Shown piece by piece: positions 56,452 through 64,000 of a stretch of DNA of 64,000 nt. How positions within the stretch are numbered: position 1 is the first letter of the stretch; each line of letters begins with the position of its first letter. This DNA is from Amycolatopsis sp. GM8. Its GTDB lineage: Bacteria > Actinomycetota > Actinomycetes > Mycobacteriales > Pseudonocardiaceae. The notes under the pieces are model-generated. The model made no database searches. It saw nothing but the letters and a program-made list of their open reading frames with translations, and was not told the origin of the DNA. Made by a program: the position numbers and the translations under genes. The DNA lies in contig NZ_JAJKFK010000004.1 of NCBI RefSeq assembly GCF_021653975.1, forward strand, positions 58,926 through 122,925. The letters are read 5' to 3'.

Positions 56452-58209
56452 ATGATCACTGGCGAAAGCCGCGCCGTGGGGGACCGTCACCGGTATGCCG
56501 GCATCGGCGACGAAACCCTGGTGCGGCAACGGGTCACGGCCGATCTCACGGCCCCGGGCACGCCGTTCGAGATCAGGGTCGCCGAGGTGCTGGGCCGGCG
56601 GTGCCGGATCTACGCGAACGCACCCGGAACGCTGCGTGACGTGTACGCCAAGGGTGCTCAATGGCACCGGAAACCCGCGATCACCTTCGAGGGCGAAACC
56701 CACACCTGGGACGAGTACCTGGCGATCGTGGCCCGCTTCGGCCGGGCGCTGGTCGAACGTTTCGGTGTGCGCAAGGGAGATCGCGTGGCGCTGGCCATGC
56801 GCAACTACCCCGAGTGGCCGTTCGTTTTCGCGGCCGCGGTCAGTGTGGGCGCCGTGTGCGTTCCCTTGAACTCGTGGTGGTCCGGTCGCGAACTGGGGTA
56901 CGCGCTGGCGGACTGTGACGCCAAGGTTTTCATCGGCGACCGTGAACGAGTGGAGCTCGTGCAGGGAATACGAGCGGACCTGCCCGGCCTCGAGACCGTC
57001 GTCGAGGTCCGGCCGGGCGAGGTCGTCCGGGGCGACGTCGAGTGGCAGCAGCTGCTGGCTGACGTGCCGGAAGGCCTTGATCTCAGCGCTGTTTCGCTCG
57101 ATGCCGACGACGACTGCACGATCATGTACACGTCGGGCACCACCGGCCGTCCCAAGGGCGCGATCACCACGCACCGGGCCCATGTGGCCAATCTGTACAA
57201 CCTCCTCGTCCAGGGCGCGATCGACGCGGAGCTGGACGCGTGGCGGGGTGAGCCGGCGGCGGCTCCGCCCGAGGCGCCGGCGGCTCTGGTGCCCGGGCCG
57301 CTGTTCCACGTCGCCAACCTGCCGAAGCTCTACCTCGCCGCGATATCCGGCCGGCATCTCGTCTTCATGTACAAATGGGACGCGCGACGCGCCATCGAAA
57401 TCATCGACGGCCTGGACGTGGACGGTTTCTCCGGGGTGCCCACGGTGATCCGCCAATTGCTGGACACCGTGGAGGCCGACGGTTCCACCTTGCCGTCGCT
57501 TCGCCTGATCGGCATGGGCGGGGCGCCGACCCCGGCCTCGCAGATCGAGCGCATCAAGACCCTGTTCGACGGCCGGGTCGCGGTCAGCACCGGGTACGGG
57601 CTCACCGAGACGACCGGTGGCATGATCGGCATCAGCTCACACGACTTCTTCGCCCGGCCGCTGGCGGTCGGACTGCCGTACCCGACGTCCGAAGTCCGGA
57701 TCGTGGGCGAGGACGGCGCCGACGTCGGCGCGGGCGAACTGGGGGAGGCCTGGTTCAAGGGACCCACCGTCGCGCGCGGCTATTGGAACCGCACCACGGA
57801 GTCCTTTTCGGACGGAGGATGGTTCCACTCGGGCGACATCGTCCGGCGGGACGAGGACGGGTTCATCCAGATCGTGGACCGGCTCAAGGACGTGGTGATC
57901 CGCGCGGGGGAAAACGTGTACTGCAGTGAGGTCGAGAACGTGCTGCACGGACATCCCTCGGTGTGGGATGCAGCCGTTTTCGGTGTGCCGCACGAACTCT
58001 GGGGGGAGGAGGTGGTTGCGGTCGTGCACACGCGGCCCGACGCCGGTGTCACCGAGGAAGAGCTGCGCGCCTACGCGGCGGGCCTGCTGGCGCCGTACAA
58101 GATCCCGAGTGCCATCTTCATCGACACCGAACCGCTCCCCAGAAACCCCACCGGGAAAGTACTCAAGACCGAACTGCGGCAGGTTTACGCCGACCGTATG
58201 GTGCGTTGA
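56452..58209 (+). CDS. Acyl/aryl-CoA synthetase (class I adenylate-forming enzyme)
   Basis: This 585-residue enzyme has the AMP-binding P-loop TIMYTSGTTGRPKGAITTH (~residue 225), the A5 motif STGYGLTETTGG, the hinge GDIVRRDEDGFIQIVDRLKD (~465-484) and the late catalytic lysine in NPTGKVLKTEL. It would activate the imported acid to its CoA thioester. The N-terminal 60 residues before the usual start of the fold are an extension. GAGGAGCGAC precedes the ATG. It follows livF in the same direction and precedes a crotonase. Confidence 0.92.
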   Translation: MITGESRAVGDRHRYAGIGDETLVRQRVTADLTAPGTPFEIRVAEVLGRRCRIYANAPGTLRDVYAKGAQWHRKPAITFEGETHTWDEYLAIVARFGRALVERFGVRKGDRVALAMRNYPEWPFVFAAAVSVGAVCVPLNSWWSGRELGYALADCDAKVFIGDRERVELVQGIRADLPGLETVVEVRPGEVVRGDVEWQQLLADVPEGLDLSAVSLDADDDCTIMYTSGTTGRPKGAITTHRAHVANLYNLLVQGAIDAELDAWRGEPAAAPPEAPAALVPGPLFHVANLPKLYLAAISGRHLVFMYKWDARRAIEIIDGLDVDGFSGVPTVIRQLLDTVEADGSTLPSLRLIGMGGAPTPASQIERIKTLFDGRVAVSTGYGLTETTGGMIGISSHDFFARPLAVGLPYPTSEVRIVGEDGADVGAGELGEAWFKGPTVARGYWNRTTESFSDGGWFHSGDIVRRDEDGFIQIVDRLKDVVIRAGENVYCSEVENVLHGHPSVWDAAVFGVPHELWGEEVVAVVHTRPDAGVTEEELRAYAAGLLAPYKIPSAIFIDTEPLPRNPTGKVLKTELRQVYADRMVR

Positions 58210-58223
58210 GCGAGGAGCGAGCA

Positions 58224-59147
58224 ATGACCGACGCCCAAGAACGAAGCGACGACGATCCCTTCGCGGAGATCCTGTATTCGGTATCCGATCGGGTGGCGAC
58301 GATCGTCCTCGACAAGCCGGAGCGGAGAAACAGCCTGAGTTTCCGGATGCGCCGCGAGATCATCACCGCTTTACGGAGCGCCGAGCGGGACGACGACGTC
58401 TCGGTGGTGCTGATCAAGGCCAACGGGCCGTCGTTCAGCGCCGGCTATGACCTGTCCACCGCGCCGCGCAAGCAGACCGACGACGCTCCCGATCACGACG
58501 CGAAATATTATCGGGATGACGGGAACTATCCGGAACAGTGGGTCGCCGCGGACGAGTTCAACGGATGGACCGACCAGTGGGCGCGCAGCTGCGTGCGCGA
58601 CTGGATGAACGTGTGGAACCTGCTCAAGCCGGTGGTGGCGATGGTGCACGGGCACTGCCTGGCGGGTGGTACGGAGCTCATGTCGTTGTGCGACATCGTC
58701 TTCGCAGCCGAGGACGCCCAGATCGGCTACCCGCCGACTCGCGGCATGACGACACCGGACATCCCGTTCTTTCCGTGGAAGATGACGATGGCGCAAGCCA
58801 AGTATCTGCAACTGACCGGAAACTCGGTCACCGGTGCGGAGGCGGCGCGGATCGGCTGGATCGCCAAGGCATTCCCGGCCGCGGAACTCGAAGCGGAAAC
58901 GATGCGCGAGTTGCGGGCGATCTCGTCGATCGCGCCGGCGCTGCTCGCGGCCAACAAGCACTCGGTGAACCAGGCTTACGAGATCCAGGGCATGCGCACG
59001 CATTTCGACCAGTCGTGGTCGTGGCACGCGTTGAGTGGCTCACTGCGTCCGGGCGCCCGCACGTTCGCGGAGAAGATTCGTGAAGGCGGCCTCCGGCATG
59101 CCCTCGACTGGCGGGACGGTCCCTTTCGGGCCGAGGGCTTCCGGTAG
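58224..59147 (+). CDS. Enoyl-CoA hydratase/isomerase (crotonase) family protein
   Basis: This 307-residue protein has the crotonase fold. The start carries ATIVLDKPERRNSLSFRM, the first oxyanion segment is KANGPSFSAGYDLS, and the second is HGHCLAGGTELMSLCDIVFA. The residues usually supplying the two catalytic glutamates are partly changed: the first region reads AGGTELMS and the second TRGMTTPDIP. The precise reaction (hydration, isomerisation or C-C cleavage) is thus unclear. An insertion of ~40 residues after the first oxyanion segment is unusual. GAGGAGCGAGCA precedes the ATG. Confidence 0.88.
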   Translation: MTDAQERSDDDPFAEILYSVSDRVATIVLDKPERRNSLSFRMRREIITALRSAERDDDVSVVLIKANGPSFSAGYDLSTAPRKQTDDAPDHDAKYYRDDGNYPEQWVAADEFNGWTDQWARSCVRDWMNVWNLLKPVVAMVHGHCLAGGTELMSLCDIVFAAEDAQIGYPPTRGMTTPDIPFFPWKMTMAQAKYLQLTGNSVTGAEAARIGWIAKAFPAAELEAETMRELRAISSIAPALLAANKHSVNQAYEIQGMRTHFDQSWSWHALSGSLRPGARTFAEKIREGGLRHALDWRDGPFRAEGFR

Positions 59148-59156
59148 ACGCCCGCG

Positions 59157-60260
59157 TCAGATGCCCAATGCGGCGCCGACGAGGTCGCGGTGGAAGTCCG
59201 GTGTTCCCAGGAGGAACCGGTCGCTCGTCGCGCGCTTGAAGTACAGGTGCGCCGGATGCTCCCAGGTGAAGCCGATGCCGCCGTGAAGCTGGAGCGCACC
59301 GGCCGCGACCGCGAAGTACGCGTCGGAGCAGGTGGCCTTCGCGACACTGGCATTGAGTTCGATCTCCTCGGTGTCGTCCGCGATCGACCGGATCGCGTCG
59401 GTGACCGCGCAGCGGGCGAGTTCGACCTCGACGAGCATGTCGGCCAGCTTGTGTTTGACCGCCTGGAACGAGCCGATCTGGCGGCCGAACTGGTAGCGCT
59501 GCTTGGCGTACTCGACGGTCATTTCCAGCATCCGCTCGGCTCCGCCGAGCTGCTCGGCGGCGAGCGCGACCGCCCCGAGCCGCAAGGTGCGGCGCAACCC
59601 GTGCCCAGCGTCCCCCTCGGTGCCGATCAACCGCGCGGCCGGCTGGTCGAGCGTGATCCGGGCCAGCTTGCGGGTTTGGTCCAGCGACGCCTCCACCTCG
59701 ATGGACATCCCCGGCGCGTCCCGCTCGACCGCGAACAAGGAGATGCCGGCGTCGGTACGAGCCGCGATCAGGACCACGTCCGCGACATGCGCGTCGAGGA
59801 CATAGCGCTTGACCCCGTTGAGGTGCCAGGTTTCCCCCGATCGCGATGCTCGGGCGTGCACGGCGTCGAGATCCCAGCCGCCGCTGTCCTCGCTGAACGC
59901 GACGGTCGCGATCGTCTCGCCACTCGCTATTCCGGGCAGGTAGTCCAGCATGGCCTCGCGGTCGCCGGACTCGAGCAGCGCGTTGGCGGCCAGCGCGACG
60001 GTGGTGAAGAACGGGGATGGCAGCAGCGCCCGGCCCAGCTCCTCGAACACGATGCCGAGTTCGGGATATCCGAAGCCGCTACCGCCGAAATCCTCCGGTA
60101 TCGCCAGTCCCTGCAAACCGATCTCCTCCGCCATCCGCGCCCACACCGGTGCGTCGTATCCCGCCCGGTCGTCCATCAGGCGGCGGACTTCCGGCTCTGG
60201 AGACTGCCGCTGCAGGAAAAGACGAACGGTTTGGCGTAGCTCCTCGTGTTCGGTGGGCAT
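59157..60260 (-). CDS. Acyl-CoA dehydrogenase (smaller partner)
   Basis: This 367-residue flavoprotein has the acyl-CoA dehydrogenase layout: DFGGSGFGYPELGIVFEELG at ~60-79, the middle beta domain with TVAFSEDSGGWDLDAV, the FGRQIGSFQAVKHKLADMLV helix and the late QLHGGIGFTWEHPAHLYFKR. It is short, and the middle FAD segment is simplified. That is typical of partner subunits in alpha2beta2 enzymes that act on steroid or other bulky acyl-CoAs. The second subunit gene lies 23 bp upstream in the same leftward transcript. It converges with the crotonase gene. Confidence 0.9.
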   Translation of the reverse strand: MPTEHEELRQTVRLFLQRQSPEPEVRRLMDDRAGYDAPVWARMAEEIGLQGLAIPEDFGGSGFGYPELGIVFEELGRALLPSPFFTTVALAANALLESGDREAMLDYLPGIASGETIATVAFSEDSGGWDLDAVHARASRSGETWHLNGVKRYVLDAHVADVVLIAARTDAGISLFAVERDAPGMSIEVEASLDQTRKLARITLDQPAARLIGTEGDAGHGLRRTLRLGAVALAAEQLGGAERMLEMTVEYAKQRYQFGRQIGSFQAVKHKLADMLVEVELARCAVTDAIRSIADDTEEIELNASVAKATCSDAYFAVAAGALQLHGGIGFTWEHPAHLYFKRATSDRFLLGTPDFHRDLVGAALGI

Positions 60261-60283
60261 GAGCTCCCTTTGATGTGGTGGGT

Positions 60284-61462
60284 TCAGCCGCGTGGGATAC
60301 GCGAATAGGGCACGTCCTTGTCCACGCGCGGCTCGGCCGGCAGGCCGAGTACCCGCTCGGCGAGGATGGTGCGCATGATCTCGGTCGTCCCGCCCTCGAT
60401 GGAATTCGCCCGCGAGCGCAGGAACCGGGTCCGTACGTCCGGCTCGGGGGCGTCGAGGCTGTACTCACGCATCGCGTAGGACTCGTAGAGCAGGCTTTCG
60501 TCGCCGATGAGATCGAGACACAGCTCGTATCCCCGCTGGTTGAGCAAGGCGAAACCGATCTTGCTGATCGAGTTTTCCGGGCCCGGTGAGGATCCCGGAT
60601 TGTGCACGCGGCGGCTGGCGAAGGAAACCAGAAGCCGCGCCTGTATCCACGCGTCGATTACCCGTGGACGCAGGTGCCGCACTCGCTCGCCACGTTCGCG
60701 GTACAACTGCAAGGCGATCTCCGCCGGGCCGAGGTCCATGCTCTTGGTACCGAACATGGTCCGCTCGTTCATCAGCGTGGCCATCGCGACCTTCCAGCCC
60801 TCCGACACCTGCCCTATTCGCGCGCTGTCCGGGATGTGCACGTCGGTCAGGTAGACCTCGTAGAACTCGGCCTCGCCGGTCATTTGGCGTAGCGGGCGGA
60901 CTTCCACGCCGGGGGTGGACAGGTCGAGCGCGAAATAGGTCAGCCCCCGGTGCTTGGGCACCTCGGGATCGGTGCGCGCGAGCAGCATCCCGACCTGGGA
61001 CACGTTCGCCATGGAGGTCCAGACCTTCTGGCCGTTCACGAGCCACCCGTCATCGACCCGGACCGCGCGGGTGCCGATCGCCGCCAGGTCCGAACCCGCG
61101 CCGGGTTCGGAGAAGAGCTGGCACCATCGCTCCTCGCCCAGGAAGATCGGCCGGAGGTGGCGCTCGTGCTGCTCCCGCGTTCCCCACGCGAGGAGCGTCG
61201 GCGCGGCCATCGAGTAGGCCAGCCGGTTGGCCGCGCGCCCATCAGGTGCGCCGGCTTGCTCGAGCCGTTTGAAGACGCGGTCTCGCAGTTCGCGGGGGAG
61301 TCCGAGCCCTCCGTTGCCCTTCGGGAAGTCAACCCAGGCCAGGCCCGCGTCGAACTGGGCGGCCAGAAAATCGCGCGGCTCGGTTGTCGCGACCGGATTG
61401 GTGAGGAGAAGCGCCTCGATCGCGGCATCGACCGTTTCGGCGTCTTGATCGGTCACACTCAT
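60284..61462 (-). CDS. Acyl-CoA dehydrogenase (larger partner)
   Basis: This 392-residue flavoprotein has WVDFPKGNGGLGLPRELRD, the FAD-contact block CQLFSEPGAGSDLAAIGTRA, VNGQKVWTSMANVSQVGMLL and the C-terminal ANSIEGGTTEIMRTILAERV. It would introduce an alpha,beta double bond in an acyl-CoA and pass electrons to ETF. With the smaller neighbour it probably forms a heterotetramer; this is inferred from pairing. The ATG overlaps the stop of the preceding unknown gene by four bases. Confidence 0.91.
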   Translation of the reverse strand: MSVTDQDAETVDAAIEALLLTNPVATTEPRDFLAAQFDAGLAWVDFPKGNGGLGLPRELRDRVFKRLEQAGAPDGRAANRLAYSMAAPTLLAWGTREQHERHLRPIFLGEERWCQLFSEPGAGSDLAAIGTRAVRVDDGWLVNGQKVWTSMANVSQVGMLLARTDPEVPKHRGLTYFALDLSTPGVEVRPLRQMTGEAEFYEVYLTDVHIPDSARIGQVSEGWKVAMATLMNERTMFGTKSMDLGPAEIALQLYRERGERVRHLRPRVIDAWIQARLLVSFASRRVHNPGSSPGPENSISKIGFALLNQRGYELCLDLIGDESLLYESYAMREYSLDAPEPDVRTRFLRSRANSIEGGTTEIMRTILAERVLGLPAEPRVDKDVPYSRIPRG

Positions 61463-62706
61463 CGCTGGCTCACCCGGCGACCGCGGATCAGCGGGCGGAA
61501 CATCGGGTACGAAATCGGGTGCTGGTTGGCGCCGATCTCGGGACCACCGCGCCAGCTGTAGAGGCACAGGCAGCGGTCGGCGCTCCTGTTGGTGATGTCG
61601 TCGCTGGTCGGGGTTGTCTTCACGACGCCGATGGCTTCGAAGAACCGCGTGGTCCGCGCGAGGTCGGGCAGCGCCGCGTTCATCGCGAGCAGTTCGGCCG
61701 GGGTGGCCCCGCACTCGTGCTCGGCAAGTGCCGCCCGGGCGTCGATCGAGCTGATGGGGCCCTCGAATCGCGCGTTCCAGGCGTTGAACCAGCCGATATA
61801 GGGGACCCGCGGCGACGGGTCCACCGGCTCGAACGCGAACCGGCGGGAGTGGTTCGAGACCCGGACACCGAGCATTTCCGCCTGCTCACGCCAGGGAATC
61901 CGCGGTTCGATCACCAACGGGATGTCGAGCTGTCCGCGATACTCCGGCGGCTGGGCGGTGATGACCGGTAGCGAGGACGCATAGACGGACGCGCTCATGC
62001 CGAGACGGTCAGGGAACCCTGCCGCGATGTAGGCCTCGACGGTCTTCGACCAGAGCTGGTTCCACTCCGTCTGGGGCGACGGGTGCGCCGAACGCGTGCG
62101 GACGCCGAGCATCCGACCGTGGTCGGTGGCCATGAGGTCGTACCCGACGAGAAGCGCTCCAGGCATCGGAGGCTCGTCCTCACGTCCCTCTTCCGGCTCG
62201 GGGCCGTCGAACCGGGCCGCGACCGTCCGGCCGTCGTACGACGTCGCGAGACGTATCCAGCTTCGGCGTTCGTCCAAATGGTGCCCGGTCAGCGAAAACT
62301 GGTCCTGGCTGGCCACGATGTACTGGTCGAGCGTGAGCAACGCGCGACCGGAGCCGGCCAAGGCGTCGTGGACCTGTTCCTCCGTCAGGTCGACGAGCGG
62401 CGCGTCGATGGCTGCCTCGTAGTCGAACCAGCCCCAGATGTCGGCGGTGTTCACGAAGCCGTTGACCGGAGGCACGGCGTACGAGCCCATGTCCGGGAAG
62501 AGGGTGCTGAACCGGTGCCGAGTGATGTGCGAGCTCAGCTCGGCGGGGAGGTAGGCCACCGCTCGCCCGTCCCGGTGCAGCTCGTGCAGGGCGTCGTCGT
62601 CGAACGGGCACGGCGGCACCGCTATGGGGAGTCCGAGAGCCTCGGCCCTCTTCTCCCACAGCGCACGCTGCAGGCGGGTCTGCTGGTCAGCGGTCGTGCC
62701 GGTCAC
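61459..62706 (-). CDS. Uncharacterised 415-residue protein
   Basis: I do not recognise this family. The protein is soluble, with no signal peptide or membrane segment. Notable stretches are VPPVNGFVNTADIWGWFDYE (~80-100), the polar middle part MATDHGRMLGVRTRSAHPSP, an IGWFNAWNARFEGP block, and the C-terminal ADRCLCLYSWRGGPEIG followed by a basic tail. The GTG at 62706 overlaps the LLM stop, and the TGA stop overlaps the acyl-CoA dehydrogenase start, each by four bases, so it is tightly coupled to both. It probably acts on the same CoA thioester or its precursor. Confidence 0.75.
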   Translation of the reverse strand: MTGTTADQQTRLQRALWEKRAEALGLPIAVPPCPFDDDALHELHRDGRAVAYLPAELSSHITRHRFSTLFPDMGSYAVPPVNGFVNTADIWGWFDYEAAIDAPLVDLTEEQVHDALAGSGRALLTLDQYIVASQDQFSLTGHHLDERRSWIRLATSYDGRTVAARFDGPEPEEGREDEPPMPGALLVGYDLMATDHGRMLGVRTRSAHPSPQTEWNQLWSKTVEAYIAAGFPDRLGMSASVYASSLPVITAQPPEYRGQLDIPLVIEPRIPWREQAEMLGVRVSNHSRRFAFEPVDPSPRVPYIGWFNAWNARFEGPISSIDARAALAEHECGATPAELLAMNAALPDLARTTRFFEAIGVVKTTPTSDDITNRSADRCLCLYSWRGGPEIGANQHPISYPMFRPLIRGRRVSQR

Positions 62707-63620
62707 AGCCCGGCCATCTGCTGAACCGCGTCGAGCGCCCGCAGCGTCTCGGCGGGGGTCGGCGGCGGAGCCGCCAGGGTCGCGGCGCCGACGGCCGGCC
62801 AGTCCTCGAGGGGGATTCGCGTGCCGGGGTGGTTGTACAGCAGGACCATGAGGCGCTCTGCCCCCGCGTTCTCGTAAGCGTCTCGGATCTCCTCGCTGGG
62901 GTCCCGGACGCCGACGGTGATGGAGATCCCGGCGGGATCCCGGCCGATCCGGTCGCACTCTTCGTCGAGAGCCTTCCTGGCAGCTCCGACCTGATCCGGT
63001 GTGAGACCGGTCGCGAGCCAGCCGTCGGCCCACGCGGCGATCCGGCGCATGGCCACCGGAGTGGGCTGGGCACCCACGATGACGGGGGGATGCGGCCGCT
63101 GCGCCGGCCGCGGGTCGCAGATCATCTCGGGAAAGGAGACCAGTTCGCCCTGGTAGGAGGCGGTCTCGTTCGCCCAAAGCTCCTTCATCGCCTTGACCGA
63201 GTCGATCGTGTAGCCCCAGGGTTTCTTGGCCGCGGCGGGATTGTGGAGGGCGGTGACCTCGGTCAGCCAGCCGGTACCCAGGCCGAAGATGAAGCGGCCA
63301 CCGCTGAACGCGTCCAGCGTCGAGGCGGTCTTGGCCAGGCTGAGCGGCGGATGCTCCGGCACCAGGCACACACCGGTCGCGACGCGGAGCCTGGTGGTGA
63401 CCGCGGCCATCATGCTGAGCACGACGAAGGGGTCGGCCATCTGGTGGTAGACGTCCGGGATCTCGCCCCCGGTCATGGGGAACGGGATCCCGGGATGCTT
63501 GGGCACCACCGTGTGCTCGGGAGCCCAGTACGACTCGAAACCCCGCTCCTCGAGCTCGCGAGCCAAGGTGACCGCGTCGATGGTGTGCGAGGTGACCGCA
63601 ATCTGTGCGCCGATCTTCAT
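62703..63620 (-). CDS. LLM-class F420-dependent-type oxidoreductase
   Basis: This 305-residue luciferase-like protein has the wording of F420-dependent members: ELEERGFESYWAPEHTVVP, LKTxST-like AKTASTLDAFSGGRFIFGLG, GTGWLTEV and PPVIVGAQPTPVAMRRIAAW. These enzymes move a hydride between F420H2 and substrate. It heads the leftward transcript LLM - unknown protein - two acyl-CoA dehydrogenases. A 21-bp palindrome lies 162 bases upstream. Use of F420 instead of FMN is inferred from family wording. Confidence 0.86.
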   Translation of the reverse strand: MKIGAQIAVTSHTIDAVTLARELEERGFESYWAPEHTVVPKHPGIPFPMTGGEIPDVYHQMADPFVVLSMMAAVTTRLRVATGVCLVPEHPPLSLAKTASTLDAFSGGRFIFGLGTGWLTEVTALHNPAAAKKPWGYTIDSVKAMKELWANETASYQGELVSFPEMICDPRPAQRPHPPVIVGAQPTPVAMRRIAAWADGWLATGLTPDQVGAARKALDEECDRIGRDPAGISITVGVRDPSEEIRDAYENAGAERLMVLLYNHPGTRIPLEDWPAVGAATLAAPPPTPAETLRALDAVQQMAGL

Positions 63621-64000
63621 GACGTGACTCTCCCCGCGCGACCTCGTCTCAGGCCAGCACCGGGTTTCGCAGAGCGGGACACGCCGTGGTGCGGTGCTCG
63701 ATGGTTGCCGTTGGGATCGCCCGGCTGGGGGCTACAGCATGTGCGGCTGTTCGAGATCGGCGCCTTCGGGACCACCCACCGGACGTCGACGGCGTCGACG
63801 TCCGATTCGCACAACCCCTTCTCACAACATGCTGGTGAGCGTGGTCGGTGAGATGACCGAGTCCGAGCGCCAGCATATTTCAAGGGCGGCTGCGGGCCGT
63901 TCGCAACTCGGGAAACCAGCCGTGGGTTACCGTGGTGGGGGCCCCCCCGGCGGGGGCGGCCCCCCCGGCCGGCGGCAGGGGAGGGGGGGGGCCCGGGTTT
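63621..64000. other. Upstream region of the leftward transcript and low-quality window end
   Basis: No gene is supported in these 380 bases. The region holds the palindrome at 63781-63803. From about 63932 the sequence becomes runs of G and C with little else, unlike any other part of the window. That looks like a sequencing or assembly artefact at a contig end. Confidence 0.6.
63781..63803. promoter_or_regulatory. Palindrome GGACGTCGAC-GGC-GTCGACGTCC (copy 2)
   Basis: Perfect 10-bp arms with a 3-base spacer lie 161 bases upstream of the LLM start at 63620. Its inner 21 bases read GACGTCGA-N5-TCGACGTC, identical in arms and spacing to the copy at 51139-51159. It is a likely operator of the same regulator. 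Confidence 0.62.

Noticed and set aside
1..64000. CRISPR arrays, insertion sequences, tRNA or rRNA genes, prophage genes
   Set aside because: I looked for repeat arrays, transposase or integrase wording and structured RNA gene patterns and saw none.

Overview
The window looks like a stretch of actinobacterial chromosome. G+C is very high, GTG starts are common, and adjacent genes often overlap by four bases (GTGA or ATGA). Two short-chain dehydrogenases are of the mycofactocin-dependent type and one luciferase-like enzyme is of the F420-dependent type. Together these suggest Mycobacteriales or Pseudonocardiales, for example an Amycolatopsis-like soil organism; the genus is inference. No rRNA, tRNA, CRISPR array, insertion sequence or integrase was seen. 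The last ~70 bases are homopolymer-rich and look like a poor contig end.

Almost everything here is catabolism and its control. Region A (1-13379): an IclR gene cut by the window edge, then a forward cluster of a SnoaL-like protein, a serine beta-lactamase-fold hydrolase, two paralogous mycofactocin-type SDRs, a double cupin, an FAH-family hydrolase and acetoacetyl-CoA synthetase. An LLM monooxygenase and an Mhp-like meta-cleavage set follow (class III extradiol dioxygenase, dienelactone hydrolase, C-C hydrolase, hydratase), and an AraC regulator closes the region.

Region B (13381-25452): a regulator made of two fused TetR units faces an operon of a linalool dehydratase/isomerase-like protein, an unanchored SCO1-like protein and a cis-CaaD-type tautomerase. 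An IclR regulator, a type-B carboxylesterase, an MHS-type transporter, a RutA-like LLM enzyme, an M24-fold protein lacking most metal ligands and an FAD monooxygenase follow. This is the best candidate for an undescribed pathway, perhaps for a terpenoid or tertiary-alkenol substrate.

Region C (25466-28353) is housekeeping or accessory: a small membrane protein, a YiiX-like permuted papain protein, a PEBP protein, a MarR regulator, a truncated histidine kinase remnant and its response regulator.

Region D (28451-45764): two paralogous GntR/FCD regulators around a cupin and a nitroreductase, a ferric-type ABC importer, and a biphenyl/cinnamate-type dioxygenase pathway in split transcripts (alpha and beta subunits, ferredoxin, ferredoxin reductase, cis-diol dehydrogenase, BphC-like and BphD-like enzymes). 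IclR and TetR regulators and an LLM enzyme with an FMN-reductase-like partner complete it.

Region E (45866-63620): PaaX and TetR regulators, thiolase, aldehyde dehydrogenase, SMP-30 lactonase, a branched-chain-type ABC importer with LivH-LivM-LivG fused in one chain plus separate LivF, an acyl-CoA synthetase, a crotonase, two acyl-CoA dehydrogenases, an unrecognised 415-residue protein and an F420-type LLM enzyme. The set reads as import, CoA activation and beta-oxidation of an acyl or aryl-acyl substrate. A 21-bp palindrome (GACGTCGA-N5-TCGACGTC) occurs at both ends of this region and may define a regulon.
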